DNA from: Aphrocallistes beatrix
Lineage: Eukaryota > Porifera > Hexactinellida > Sceptrulophora > Aphrocallistidae
DNA length: 64,000 nucleotides
Reading direction: 5' to 3'
Assembly (NCBI GenBank): GCA_963281255.1
Contig: OY725496.1
Location: 3,263,723-3,327,722 of the forward strand
The translations under genes and the position numbers were made by a program. A model generated the notes under the pieces. It did no database searches. It saw nothing but the letters and a program-made list of their open reading frames with translations, and was not told where the DNA came from. Of the stretch, positions 1 to 9,757 are shown one piece after another; the stretch's first letter is position 1; every line of letters starts with the position of its first letter.

Positions 1-192
1 GCCTTCCTCATTAGCTTTATATTTTTGTCGTTTTGCAGGCTTTTCTCCAGTAATAAATTTAGCCTGTTTTACTTCGACAAGTCCTTGCTCTCGCTTCAAT
101 GCATTGATGAAACGCCAAATGTTGGGGTGGTAACATCCGATTGTAGCATTGTATGAGCGATGCCAAGCTTCAACTGCGTTAGTATGATGTTG
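1..192 (-). pseudogene. C-terminal fragment of a MULE-type transposase, runs off the left edge
   Basis: On the minus strand the frame is open from 192 to the window edge (64 codons). It reads a block with TNAVEAWH, HPNIWRFINALK and EQGLVEVKQAKF, followed by a lysine-rich tail. This is the end of the eukaryotic transposase type in which the Glu of VEAWH is the third catalytic acidic residue. An in-frame TAA lies at 193-195, directly before the conserved block, so this copy is broken or spliced there. It belongs to a different transposase lineage from the two large elements further right, which have VENW at that place. Only the C-terminal part is in the window. Confidence 0.7.
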
Positions 193-363
193 TTATTTGT
201 CATTATATCGATGAATAGGGTTTAAAAGAATCCATGTGTGAAAAATAAAGAAATCATGCAATTGCATTGCGTAATTCCTGAATGGTTTTAGATGTTAATT
301 TGTGGTGATTCTTTTACAATCCAACTTAATTTTTACCGAATCGTCCATATACTGAGTACACAA

Positions 364-416
364 GTACCTATATGTCCACGTACCTATATGTCCACGTACC
401 TATATGTCCACGTACC
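364..416. repeat. Short tandem repeat, 16-bp unit
   Basis: The unit gtacctatatgtccac occurs three times head to tail and is followed by a partial fourth copy. It lies just outside the left end of the first MULE element. No function is apparent. Confidence 0.9.
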
Positions 417-442
417 GTACTGTCCGTATCCCACTAGAAGGT

Positions 443-622
443 ACGAGTGTGAAGTTAGCAGCGAGGTCTAGCAGCGAGATGTGAGCACGACTTACGGCTT
501 AATTTCTCAGTCAATTCTGCATCAATCATAGTCAAACTTGTCCTGTGAAATAATCTAGTATGGGGGTTTACTATATTATGATAGATAGTGTATATCACCT
601 CTCCTCATCCCACAATGACATC
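443..622 (+). repeat. Left terminal inverted repeat of MULE copy A
   Basis: It matches the reverse complement of about 5371-5550, including the terminal GAGTGTGAAGTT block, the gatgtgagcac segment and the inner cctctcctcatcccacaatg segment. The inner 19 bp are duplicated in tandem at about 602-638. Confidence 0.85.
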
Positions 623-719
623 CTCATCCCACAATGACAAAATACTTAATAAACATAGTGATAACTACGTGAGAATATGAAATTGTACTTGTCAAATAGA
701 GAACTCATTATCTATGTTG

Positions 720-985
720 TATTAACGAGATTCGACTGTATTTTCATTGAGAAATATCTGTCTAGTATCTATCTACGTACATACTACGTACCATATTAAC
801 GCACTGAAGGGGACCCACAAATCGTACTTATTATCCGATATTTCGTCTTATCCGTGTTCGTGTTAACCGGAGTTCGTTTGTATATATTTTGCCATAGATT
901 AGGTTGGGGAATCAAAACGTGTACTTCTTATCCGATTGTACTCCTTATCCGTGTTCGTATTAACGAGAGTCGACTGTATATTCTT
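720..985. repeat. Relics of pogo/mariner-type terminal repeats
   Basis: Sequences of the type gtattaacgag..tcgactgta end at about 742 and 982, with a weaker version near 862-885. They resemble pogo/Tigger terminal repeats (cagtcgactctcgttaatac on the other strand). All point the same way, so these are leftover right ends and no complete element is visible. They occupy the part of copy A where copy B encodes its OTU domain. Confidence 0.5.
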
Positions 986-2602
986 ATCTGAAGATGATGT
1001 TGTAGCTTTATTAATATAGACATCGTTTTCAAAAGTTTTTTGTTTATTTTGTAATTGATTAGTTGCATTTTACTTTTTTGATCTCTTCACAGTTTTTCTT
1101 TTACAATCATCAACTTCACTCTTTTTCGGGATCTTACAAGTATTAAAATAACTTTTTTTATTGTTCTTTCGTCTTTTCCACACTTCCTCCATTAGACTAT
1201 CTTTACTATGAGTACAACTTTTCTGCTTACCTTTGAACTTAAAAATGAAAATTCAAATGCTTTCTGTCTAGCGAATATCCCTTCACGTAGTTTTCTGATG
1301 AAGTCTGCTGATCTTAATTTTACTTCATTAGCCAATAGTTTTTTTTCACGATTCTCATCCAGTTTTCCACTATAGCGTTTGAACATCTATTGCCTTGCTG
1401 ACATGATGGTAATAATCGTGCTAGAAAATTGCCTGTCCATAGGGGACAAATGGGCATATAATGAGTTGTTAGGAAGTCTGCCCATTTGGGGTGATAAAAG
1501 AAATTGTTGTCTTCTAATTGAACAGAATCTGGGTATCTATTTTGTAATTCAGAAATAAAAACTCGACATCTATTTAAGGAATTGGTGAAGTATTTTCCAA
1601 AAGGAGACTTATTCTTGTAAGTAAAACTGTCTCCCAAGTAATTGGGGGTTCCTCGTCAAAATCTTTGATAAAATCAATATCAAGATCTATTTGCTCTTTC
1701 TCGAAACTAATGATACTTTGAAGCTTTGTGATATAAACTTCGACTTCTGGATAGATTTTCCTAGTTGAACAGGAGATAATTAAGGCGACAAAAATTTGAT
1801 TTATTTCTTCGAATGATTCGCAATCAATAATTCGAGCCATTACGAAAAGAATTATCCTTTTGGTTTCCTTAGGTATTTTCATTATGCGATCAAGTTTGAA
1901 GCTGAATCGGTGCATAATATGTGCAGAGCATAAATGTATTATTGTTTTAGAATAAATCGTTGGGAAGTTATTGGTTGCATTCATTTTCCAACAAGAAGTA
2001 AGGTACTCCTCAAGACTTATTTGGTTAAAACTTCGACATGTGCTGTGTAGCATAGCCCAACTAAAGTCTATTTCTATGTGAGCAGGATTGAATTGTTTAT
2101 TGAGTATTTTATTTGCATCATATAACCACTTGCTCAAGAAATGAGATATCTCCACATTCGTATGGTCGCTTAGCATTTCTGCAAGTGGAATGGGACTAAT
2201 TTTAGCCTCTGGATGTTTGATGGTGATTGCATAGTATTGAAACGTTTTCTGTTCTTTATCGAGTTTACGAACCACAGAACCGGTTGCATCTAAATGTAGG
2301 GTAATATTGCCCCAATTAAAATGTTTTAAAATAAGTATTTGATCCTCACTATACATGTGAACAACAACAGGCTGTCTTGATATGCTTTGAATATAACCGT
2401 TAATTTTGTTTCCTTTAATTGAGACATCATAAGTTTGTTTTGTATTCACGATATCAAGCCACATATCAGAACTAAAACGATCTTTGGCTAAACCTTCCGC
2501 TTTTATCTTTCGAACAACAGCTTGTGTCTGTAAATGATTGAAATTCACACAATTTGCAACTAAAACACTCTGCAAATTAGCAAATTGTTCATAATGGTAA
2601 TA

Positions 2603-3668
2603 CAGTTAAGGTCGCTTATTATGAACCCGCTTAATATGAACATTCGTTTATTATGAACTAACCTCCTGGTCCCAATTTCATTTTTTAGATTGGATTTGTA
2701 TTGAATCAAGTTCGCTTAATACGAAGTATCTCTATTAAGCCCACCATACACGATGCAACTTTGTTGCATGCAAATGTTGCATGCAACAAAGTTGCATCGT
2801 GTATGTTAAAATTCCATGCAACATTGTTGCATGCAACAATGTTGCATCGTGTATGGTAGTATTTTTCATGCAACAAATGTTGCATGAAACAAAGTTGCAT
2901 CGTGTATGTCGAGTATTGCATGCAACAATGTTGCATGCAACCTGTTGCATGGAAATAGAACATGTTCTATTTTCATGCAACATTCTGCATCAAAATTATG
3001 TTAATTATTACGATAACGATATAACGATAAGCATTATCAAAGATACGATCAAGCCATTAAAATAGACAATAGAAAGTCATTTTTATTGAATACGTCATTC
3101 AACAATCAACACACACAAATTAATAAATTATCACAGGATTGTGCAAAATAGTAATGCTTTTTGAGACACGTATCCAGATGTAGATACGTGGTACGGTACC
3201 GTATAATACATATAAATAGCTGAATATAAATAAATATATGTCTACTTTAATCGTTTTTGTGGAGGAAATTAGTTCTGTAAATAAACGTAATATTTTTTAT
3301 ACCTGTGGCAAAACCTTTTTATTGGAGCGATGATAAACTAGGAACCCTGATAGATATGTACCAAGAGAGAATTTATCTTTATAATACAAAACATAAAGAT
3401 TACTTCAATAGAGATATTAGGAACGACGATACATTTTTTACCATTATGTAAAAATGCAGAATAAATTTGATGTAATTAGTTCAATTTAAACAAAATATTC
3501 CACAAATAGGTATATAGAATCAAAATTATTAAATAAGCACAAATTTCAGGCAACAATATTGCATGCAACTATGCTCCACGAAAAATTGTTGCAAGCAACT
3601 TGTTGCATCGTGTAATAATGAACAGATTTTTTGGTCCCCTGGTGGTTCACAATAAGCGACCCTGACTG
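2603..3668. mobile_element. TA-flanked MITE (pogo/mariner type) inside the transposase gene of copy A
   Basis: The ends are inverted repeats. The left reads CAGTTAAGGTCGCTTATTAT and the right, reversed, CAGTCAGGGTCGCTTATTGT. It is flanked by TA on both sides (2601-2602 and 3669-3670). The flanking sequence reads as transposase on both sides (..SKFFC before, YHYEQF after), so the insertion split a formerly continuous gene. No transposase is encoded inside, so it is non-autonomous. Its interior contains the TGCAAC palindrome cluster. Confidence 0.85.
2738..2965. repeat. Cluster of GTTGCATGCAAC palindromes
   Basis: About five short palindromic units built from tgcaaca..tgttgcatgcaac, each followed by a gcatcgtgtatg tail, are strung together in both orientations. 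Related single units occur at about 3550-3615 and 27065-27160. The apparent ORFs here come from the repeat and are not genes. Confidence 0.8.
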
Positions 3669-4796
3669 TATGCAGAAGAACTTTGATATTTTTTGTCTTG
3701 CTTGTTCTCTTAACTCTCCAGAGAGGTGACGAGAAAAATACGTTTTTTGGTCATAGTGTTAGCTATAAATTGAACCCTTGGCCAATAAGTTCACTTTTAC
3801 ATCTATTTCATCATTCGGTTCTTTGTCAATCCAAATTCTAAATGACATACAATCTTGGAATTTACAATTTCCTTCAGCAATCAAAAAGGGACAAGTTTCA
3901 AATTCTCGGTTGATCCGGTGATAATTGAATTTAATTACACATAGGGGATACAAGTTGGCAAGTTTCTGGTTAAGCACATTAGTCCATTCTAAATACAACT
4001 TCTTATCGTTATTTTGGGGTTTTATATTTCTCCATTCATTATTGCTAAGAGAAAATTCCTTAAGTTCAAGTCTAGGCTAAATGTCCACTCTTTGCTGTCG
4101 CATGTAGATGGTGATAAATAGTGAAAATAGTATCATCTGGATCATCGTCCATTGATTCCAAAGAAGATAATGATGATGACTGTGAATCTGATAGTTTATT
4201 ATTATAAGTTTGCTCGCTATCTTGATCGGAAATTCGATAGAAACCTTCAGAATTTCGAATCTCACAATTTAGAGATTTGTCTGCAAACATGGAATTTTAC
4301 ATTAAATCATTATTCAGTTTAGAAACGGAAGGAGATACGGAAATCTTTTTTTCTGATTTAATTTGTCAAGACAAATTGTTTTATATCGTTTTTTAATATT
4401 AAAGCGATTATTATGCCATATCTGCCAAATTTTTCCTCTTTGCATTTCTCTCTCGACTGTTTGCAAACATAAAAAATATATTAAACGATAACCTTAGTTA
4501 AAAGTAGATATATTATACATTTACTTAGAAATTGATAGAAATTGATAAACACCAAAAAGTATTAGTGTAAAAATCACATCAAATTTTATTTACGCCATCA
4601 CATTAAACATTAATATGGCAGACCAATGAAAAATTAGCTATCAGTCGATTGATTGGAGGATAACGATTAAGAGAAAAATATGCTAGAAAACTTAACTAAT
4701 TGATTTTAATCAGAAATACTACGTACTTAATTAAATCCAAGGGACCAACATTCCTACTTAGAAATACAGGGATTATTGATTATAATTTTTCCTTAC

Positions 4797-4887
4797 CAGA
4801 AAGCTGAGGTCCAGGATTTGCTTCAATATCACCACAAATGTAGTAGTAATTGAAGAGGAGATTTAACCGAAAAAGGTTTAACAATTG
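4797..4887 (-). CDS. First exon of copy A transposon gene with 2A-like motif
   Basis: The minus strand is open from a TGA near 4908 and reads a leucine/aromatic-rich stretch followed by YYYICGDIEANPGPQLS. It ends at a GT donor (GTAAGG from 4796). GDIEANPGP fits the 2A consensus D-x-E-x-N-P-G-P, at which ribosomes skip one peptide bond between Gly and Pro. No ATG is visible in this frame, so the start is lost or lies in another exon. The donor phase (one base left over) is the same as in copy B, which supports homology. Known 2A sequences of this kind occur at the N-termini of several non-LTR retrotransposons. Activity here is inferred. Confidence 0.7.
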
Positions 4888-5370
4888 CCTGTATACGACA
4901 ATTTGTCAGCATAATAATAGATGAGATACGAAAAATGAACAGAAATTGATGTTTGATAAATGACAAGAAAATAAATTGTTATGGAATGGCATACCCTTGA
5001 ATAAATAGCCAAATATAAACACTAAGAAAGTGTTTTAAGACATAACAATTGGAAACAGTATAAAATCGAAGCCATTCAAAAATTCGAGAATTAGAAGACA
5101 TAATTTGAAGGATAACATAGATATTGTTTCCCGAGTTTACTATAGAATACCCAGCATTTATATGGCTTCACTTGCATAGAAAATGGCTGGGAGACATCCG
5201 CGATATCAGTCGGCACTCTAGCTACGATTTAAAAATTAGGTAACTAAATTATTTTCCAAATTACAACCTTAACGTTGTATGCAGTCAGGGAGTCAGAAAA
5301 GAAATTTGAGGAGGCGTGATATAGAGTCGTGCTCGAAATTGTCTATGGGGATTTTGTATTGGAAAATTGC

Positions 5371-5550
5371 AATGTCATTGTGGGATGAGGAGAGGTGATA
5401 TACGTTAACTATCAGAATGGAGGAAAGCCCCATACTAGATTATGCTATATAACAAGTTCGACCGTGATTAATACATAATTGACTGAGGAATTAGGCCGTA
5501 AGTTGTGCTCACATCTCGCTGCTAGAGCTCGCTGCTAACTTCACACTCGT
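5371..5550 (-). repeat. Right terminal inverted repeat of MULE copy A
   Basis: Inverted partner of 443-622. It is followed directly by ctggaaggt, the right-hand copy of the 9-bp target duplication. Confidence 0.85.
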
Positions 5551-5643
5551 CTGGAAGGTATATAAAATTCAACTCATTTCATCAAATACTAATTAACTTT
5601 ATTATATACAATTAATTAGCGAAAAAATATAATATTGCTATTA

Positions 5644-6300
5644 ATGGCTGAAAATGAAGACCTTAATTCTCCAACTTTCTCGGGGAAGTTGACCAAAAAA
5701 TGACTGCACCTGTGAAGGGACGTTATCCTGGGCAGAAGAAGTGGATGTGTTGCATTATTGTAAAGAATGCAAAGTTAATCCGGCCCTAATTCGAACCATA
5801 CGCTTTAATAATAAGGATGAATTTCCATCACTAAAGGAGTTCTAAAGAATGCAGACCTGGAAGGGAGGCATAGGTCCACTCAAACAAGCGTGTCATCTTC
5901 AGTCAGTTGAATATGCGAAACTATTGCGAGGTGAAAGAGAGCACTGATTGACACGATGGCCGAACAGGCGATTACCCGGAAGGCGAAGAAAGAGGAGGAT
6001 ACGAATGTGTATGTTAAAAAGTACATGAGAGTCGCTTATTGGTTATTTAAATATGAAATAGCCCACACAACCAATTTCGAGAGACTTGTTAGTCTAATTT
6101 GTTTGTATGAGGAAGACTTTTGCCATTTTCTCAGACCCGTGCTATTACAGCTACCTATCGCCCAAATTTCTTAAGCTTATGTCCAATATCTTAGATAAGA
6201 GGACAGCGACTCTAATCAAACGATTCATTTCCCTATTCTAAGGGTGGACATTACTGTTAGATGAAATGTCTCTTCATGAACAGTCGTTATTAGGATTATA
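5644..6300 (+). pseudogene. hAT-type transposase relic (ZNF862/DUF4371-like), N-terminal part
   Basis: The longest open piece (5956-6174, about 72 codons) has YMRVAYWLFKYEIAHTTNFERLVSLI. This resembles the segment after the BED-like finger in hAT-derived proteins of the ZNF862 type (pattern R.AYWLAK.EIA...F..L..L). Upstream, around 5736-5830, a different frame reads LHYCKECKVNPAL, a degenerate finger. Frames shift and stops occur, so it is dead. It is not part of either MULE element. Confidence 0.5.
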
Positions 6301-6352
6301 TGCTAGATTCAGTCATTAAACCAATGGAAGAAATGATATAATGTGTACCGAG

Positions 6353-6745
6353 CAGGGCCGTAGCAAGCTCATGAAAAGTGGTACGGCCATTCTTGGTGGA
6401 TCAGACCGATCGTAGCGAGCAACCATATGGGGTCTTGCGGGCTTGCCCGCCACAAATATTTTGAACCTTATAGGCTCAAATATCGATATCAGCAGTTCTT
6501 ATCAAGCAACAATAGTTCATTTTTGTAAATATTAGTGACAAATGTTGTAATTATTCCAACATATTACCTAAATTATATTTTAGAATATGCGAACTAATTA
6601 GAAATCTTTAGAAAACTATAATATAAATGGGGGCAGACTATTAGGTATTTAGGTTCACTTATTGAATACAAAATCATTAAGATGTAAGGGCCGTAAAAGT
6701 GGTACGACCATGGCCGTACCAGCCGTACCGGTTGCTACGGCCTTG
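6353..6745. mobile_element. hAT-type MITE with 8-bp target duplication
   Basis: The ends are CAGGGCCGTAGCAA at 6353 and TTGCTACGGCCTTG at 6745, an imperfect inverted pair. The 8-bp sequence gtaccgag flanks both sides (6345-6352 and 6746-6753). No coding capacity is seen. A further gtacggcc-type inverted pair lies inside. Confidence 0.82.
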
Positions 6746-7066
6746 GTACCGAGTGCAAGTACTAAGGCTATTGATATTTTGATTGCAATAGAAATGTTTC
6801 TGCGAGAGCGAGATCGAGATAAATATGATTTTAAATGTGTATAATTTGATGGGACTGCTAACATGAGTCATATTAGAGTATACGGTCTAATGAAGACTTG
6901 AAGATTGCCTAACCTCATCTTTCAACACTGCAGAGCTCACCACAAATTCTTTAATAATCCTAATAAATTAAAAAAGATTATTAAAAGGATTTTCCCTAAG
7001 GAAAAGCGATCCAACTAGTTGAAATAGCACCTACTTGATGGCTTTCTTTAGGCATATGCTACGCAC

Positions 7067-7415
7067 CAGAGTTGCACGCGGGCCGTGCGGGCCGAATATA
7101 ATAGTTTGCGGGCTCCGCGGGCCGGAAATCTTGGCAGGACTCCCCGCGATGACAACCGAGACGATGTTTCTAATTGTCACGAGGTACCAATTAAGGAATA
7201 CTTACGTAAATGGAACTTTGTCAGTTTCCACTTATTTGTGTTTGCAGAAACTCTCACATAAAAGGATTTCCTAAGTGTAGTCTACTTATTATGTTTATAG
7301 TTAGTAACTTACAAAGCGGGCCAAAAATATTTATGCGGGCTTCTTGCGGGCCGCGGGCCGGGTTAACTTAAAATTGCGGGCCGCGGTTACAAATTTCGGC
7401 CCGCGTGCAACTCTG
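7067..7415. mobile_element. hAT-type MITE with perfect ends and 8-bp target duplication
   Basis: The terminal repeats CAGAGTTGCACGCGGGCCG match perfectly in inverted orientation. The duplication ctacgcac lies at 7059-7066 and 7416-7423. The interior is rich in gcgggccg motifs. There is no protein. It is related to the MITE at 38385-38745, which starts CAGAGTTGCAGCGG. Confidence 0.9.
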
Positions 7416-7494
7416 CTACGCACTAACTGCCGCGCACTCGGTTAACAGAAGAAAATCTTTGATCAGTCAGTCGATCTGTGTTATTCTATAAATA

Positions 7495-8710
7495 TCTTAC
7501 ATATTAAAATGCTAGAATTTTATTGTTGTTTGTCCGAATTGATTGAAGAATTGGCAAATCGTAGAGATATTGTGACGCGAACGCGAACAATAACAATAAG
7601 GTTTATTGTGTATAGAAGAAATACCAATAAGTTTAGTATACCCTAAATAACCTAGGATCTACTATTGAACTACAATGATAAGTGAGAACACTAAGGTTCT
7701 CTAAAACTACTTGAATGTTACAATATGACAATTGGCATGTAGGTGATTTATTAAATTGTGAGTCTAGGGTTAAGTTCGAAGATCTAAGCGAAATTTTCAC
7801 ACTTAGCAATAAAAATGTTATGTACAAGTATATAGTTTCACACCCGTCTATATGTATTTTCACACCATTTGGCGAATTTTGGAAAATATGCTAGAGACTA
7901 GCTTCCAACGGTTGACATGGATTTTTAGGGGGTGTAGATCTTGATTCTTGAATATCTTATTTCTGAACCATATGATAAATTTTTTGTTTACTTTTGTTTA
8001 CAATAGATACCTAAAATAAACAAATCTCAAAAAGATATTAGAAACGGGGAGCCTGCACATGTCAGAATTTGGAGTTATGATTTTGTCAGAATATCTAGTT
8101 CTGCACATGTCAGAATCGGCTATTATAGAGTTCTGCACATGTCAGAATCGGTTTTCTAGAGTTCTGCACTTGTTAGAATGTAATTTCTATAGTTCTAGTA
8201 AATGCAACTCGACCACCTCGTCACGAAATTAAAATGCCACTTTCAGACTCAAATGGACACTATTCCGAACATAAAATGCCCCTTTTCACACCTTTATTTT
8301 ACATATTACTCTCGAAACTGCTCACTTTCGCTCTTCCATTCATTCTAAAAAGAAATAAAATGCCACTCAACCACCCTCCCACGAAACTAGAGTAGAACTT
8401 GACTCCCATTCTAACAAAGTCATAACTCGATAAAACTGATTCTGACATGTGCAGAACTCTATAATAGCCGATTCTGACAAGTGCAGAACTAATTATTCTG
8501 ACAAAATCATAACTAGAAATTCTGACATGTGCAGCTCCCCCGACATCCCATTAGAAACTAGCTTTCTACTGTTGACCTGTGATTTTCGAGGCGTGGATTT
8601 CTGATATTGCATTATCGAATCTATTGATTCTGAATTTGTTGATATCCCCAGCGACTAAGCGAACACTTTTATTCGCTAGCCGCGCTACGCAAGTACGCGG
8701 AGCGCGCTTG
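7495..8710 (+). mobile_element. Non-autonomous Helitron, family 1, full-length copy
   Basis: It begins TCTTACATATTAAAATGCTAG and ends in a GC-rich hairpin region (gccgcgctacgcaag..gcgcgcttg) followed by T. A 5' TC in an A|T context, a 3' hairpin and no terminal inverted repeat fit a Helitron. The last four bases are CTTG, where the usual form is CTRR. The body shares sequence with 60305-61139, and its first part matches, in reverse, the copies at 19682-20442 and 25254-26018. It encodes no Rep/helicase. Confidence 0.7.
8049..8534. repeat. Inverted repeat array with gttctgcacatgtcagaat units
   Basis: Four or so units of the type ttctgcacatgtcagaat, spaced about 25-50 bp, stand on the left, with their reverse complements on the right, ending attctgacatgtgcag. 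Together they form a fold-back insertion within the Helitron at 7495-8710. The central part (8200-8400) is unrelated AT-rich sequence. Confidence 0.7.
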
Positions 8711-8796
8711 TTTATATTAAATCCACATATATTGAAAATTACTATTCGCATGCGAATAAGCTATTATTCGTGTATGCGAATAAGTAACAATTACGA

Positions 8797-8934
8797 ATGA
8801 GTGTGAAGTTGGCAGCGAAATAAATTAACAAAATCGAGCACACTTTAACACGCTATAATTGCAATTCCAGGACACGTAGAGAGGTGTCATTTGGAATATA
8901 ACAATACTAGCCTAGGAGGTTTCTGTCATTTCAG
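8797..8934 (+). repeat. Left terminal inverted repeat of MULE copy B
   Basis: It matches the reverse complement of about 13185-13322 almost base for base. It is preceded by the 9-bp duplication caattacga. Confidence 0.92.
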
Positions 8935-9112
8935 CGACATCCCAGTATAGTATGTATTTCCTATCTCCACACCTAAATTATTGCACAACAATACTTTCAT
9001 TACAATATGCTAAAGTCTACTAATATGAAAGATTACTAACTAGATATTAGCCATACAGCTGCTATTTCAAACTGATTTCTAAACTTTTATCTATGTAGAG
9101 CTAGGGAATATC

Positions 9113-9757
9113 TCATTGAATTGGATCAAATTCTTCTACGTAACTTTCAGTCATTACATTCTTCACTGTATTGACTTTTGTCACTGGTTGAAAATGACTG
9201 AAGAATAAACGTAAATACGACCTCTTCTCAGTTAAATCATGTACATTTTGCTTGCCATTGAATCCATATCCTGAAAATTTGTTCCAACAACGAAGTACAT
9301 CTTTAAGTACGAAAATATCCGTTTGAAGGAGTTGAGCTGCTAAAAACAATTCTAAGTCGGTCCCCCACGACCCTACTCTATCCATCATACTTACAGAAAT
9401 ATATTCTTCTATGGTATTACATTGTTGCTCAGGAAGTAAATCGCAATGCGATGTGCAATAGTTTGTACATTCGGTTCGATATTTATTTTTCATATTCTTA
9501 ATTAATAACTCCCTAAATTCTTTATGATAATGATCTGAACCAGTTACAACATAAGATAACGAACTAAAAAGACAATTTCCATCTGGAGATACTCGCTTTT
9601 CCTTTGAAGGGGCTAACTTTCTAATTTCTAAACTTTTATCAAAAGCCTCATTTTCATAAATTACACCGCTTACATATGTAAACATGAATTCTTTACATTT
9701 CTGGCGTTGCCAATCAAGTAACAGGAGAAAATTGTCCATGATCATGAAAAATAACAT
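9113..9757 (-). pseudogene. OTU-type cysteine protease domain of MULE copy B
   Basis: The frame of 214 codons contains KRVSPDGNCLFSSLSYVVTG, where D59-G60-N61-C62 is the OTU catalytic loop with the active-site Cys. Further on are GTDLELFLAAQLLQTDIFV, and SHFQPVTKV near the end with a His at the position expected for the catalytic pair. OTU proteases remove ubiquitin. In this transposon the domain lies C-terminal to the transposase, in what appears to have been one polyprotein: two compensating frame changes near 9870 and 9740 separate them. The catalytic residues look intact even though the gene is broken elsewhere. Copy A has lost this part. Confidence 0.82.

Larger units (their letters stand above)
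1075..4797 (-). pseudogene. Broken MULE DDE transposase gene of copy A
   Basis: On the minus strand a 2A-like exon ends at 4797 (GT at 4796). Downstream are an N-terminal stretch near 4470-4320, a zinc/HTH-like region around 3998-3680, and the catalytic core at 2600-1574 with LHLDATGS (first Asp) and HIEIDFSWAMLHS (second Asp). The C-terminal part at 1637-1192 has NAIVENW (Glu). Frames change near 1640 and 1350, and a TAG lies near 4077. The gene is split by a 1.07-kb MITE at 2603-3668, inserted in the YHYEQF segment. A lysine-rich linker reaches about 1075. The OTU domain found in copy B is missing. Alignment with copy B by eye supports the domain order. Confidence 0.85.
443..5550 (-). mobile_element. 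MULE-superfamily DNA transposon copy A (2A-transposase family), decayed
   Basis: The element is about 5.1 kb. Its ends are inverted repeats of about 180 bp, starting ACGAGTGTGAAGTTAGCAGC at 443 and in reverse at 5550. It is flanked by a 9-bp duplication with one mismatch (ctagaaggt at 434-442, ctggaaggt at 5551-5559). Long terminal repeats, a 9-bp duplication and a DDE transposase are the hallmarks of the Mutator superfamily. It carries one minus-strand transposase gene that is interrupted by another element and frameshifted. The inverted repeats have drifted (roughly 85-90% by eye), so this copy is older than copy B at 8797-13322, which shares the terminal motif and gene layout. Confidence 0.88.

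Noticed and set aside
2706..3065. Three overlapping small frames rich in Cys/His/Met
   Set aside because: They are readings of the tgcaac palindrome cluster in different frames.
8049..8534. CRISPR-like array of gttctgcacatgtcagaat units
   Set aside because: The units are few, unevenly spaced and inverted around a centre, in a eukaryotic Helitron. This is a fold-back repeat, not CRISPR.
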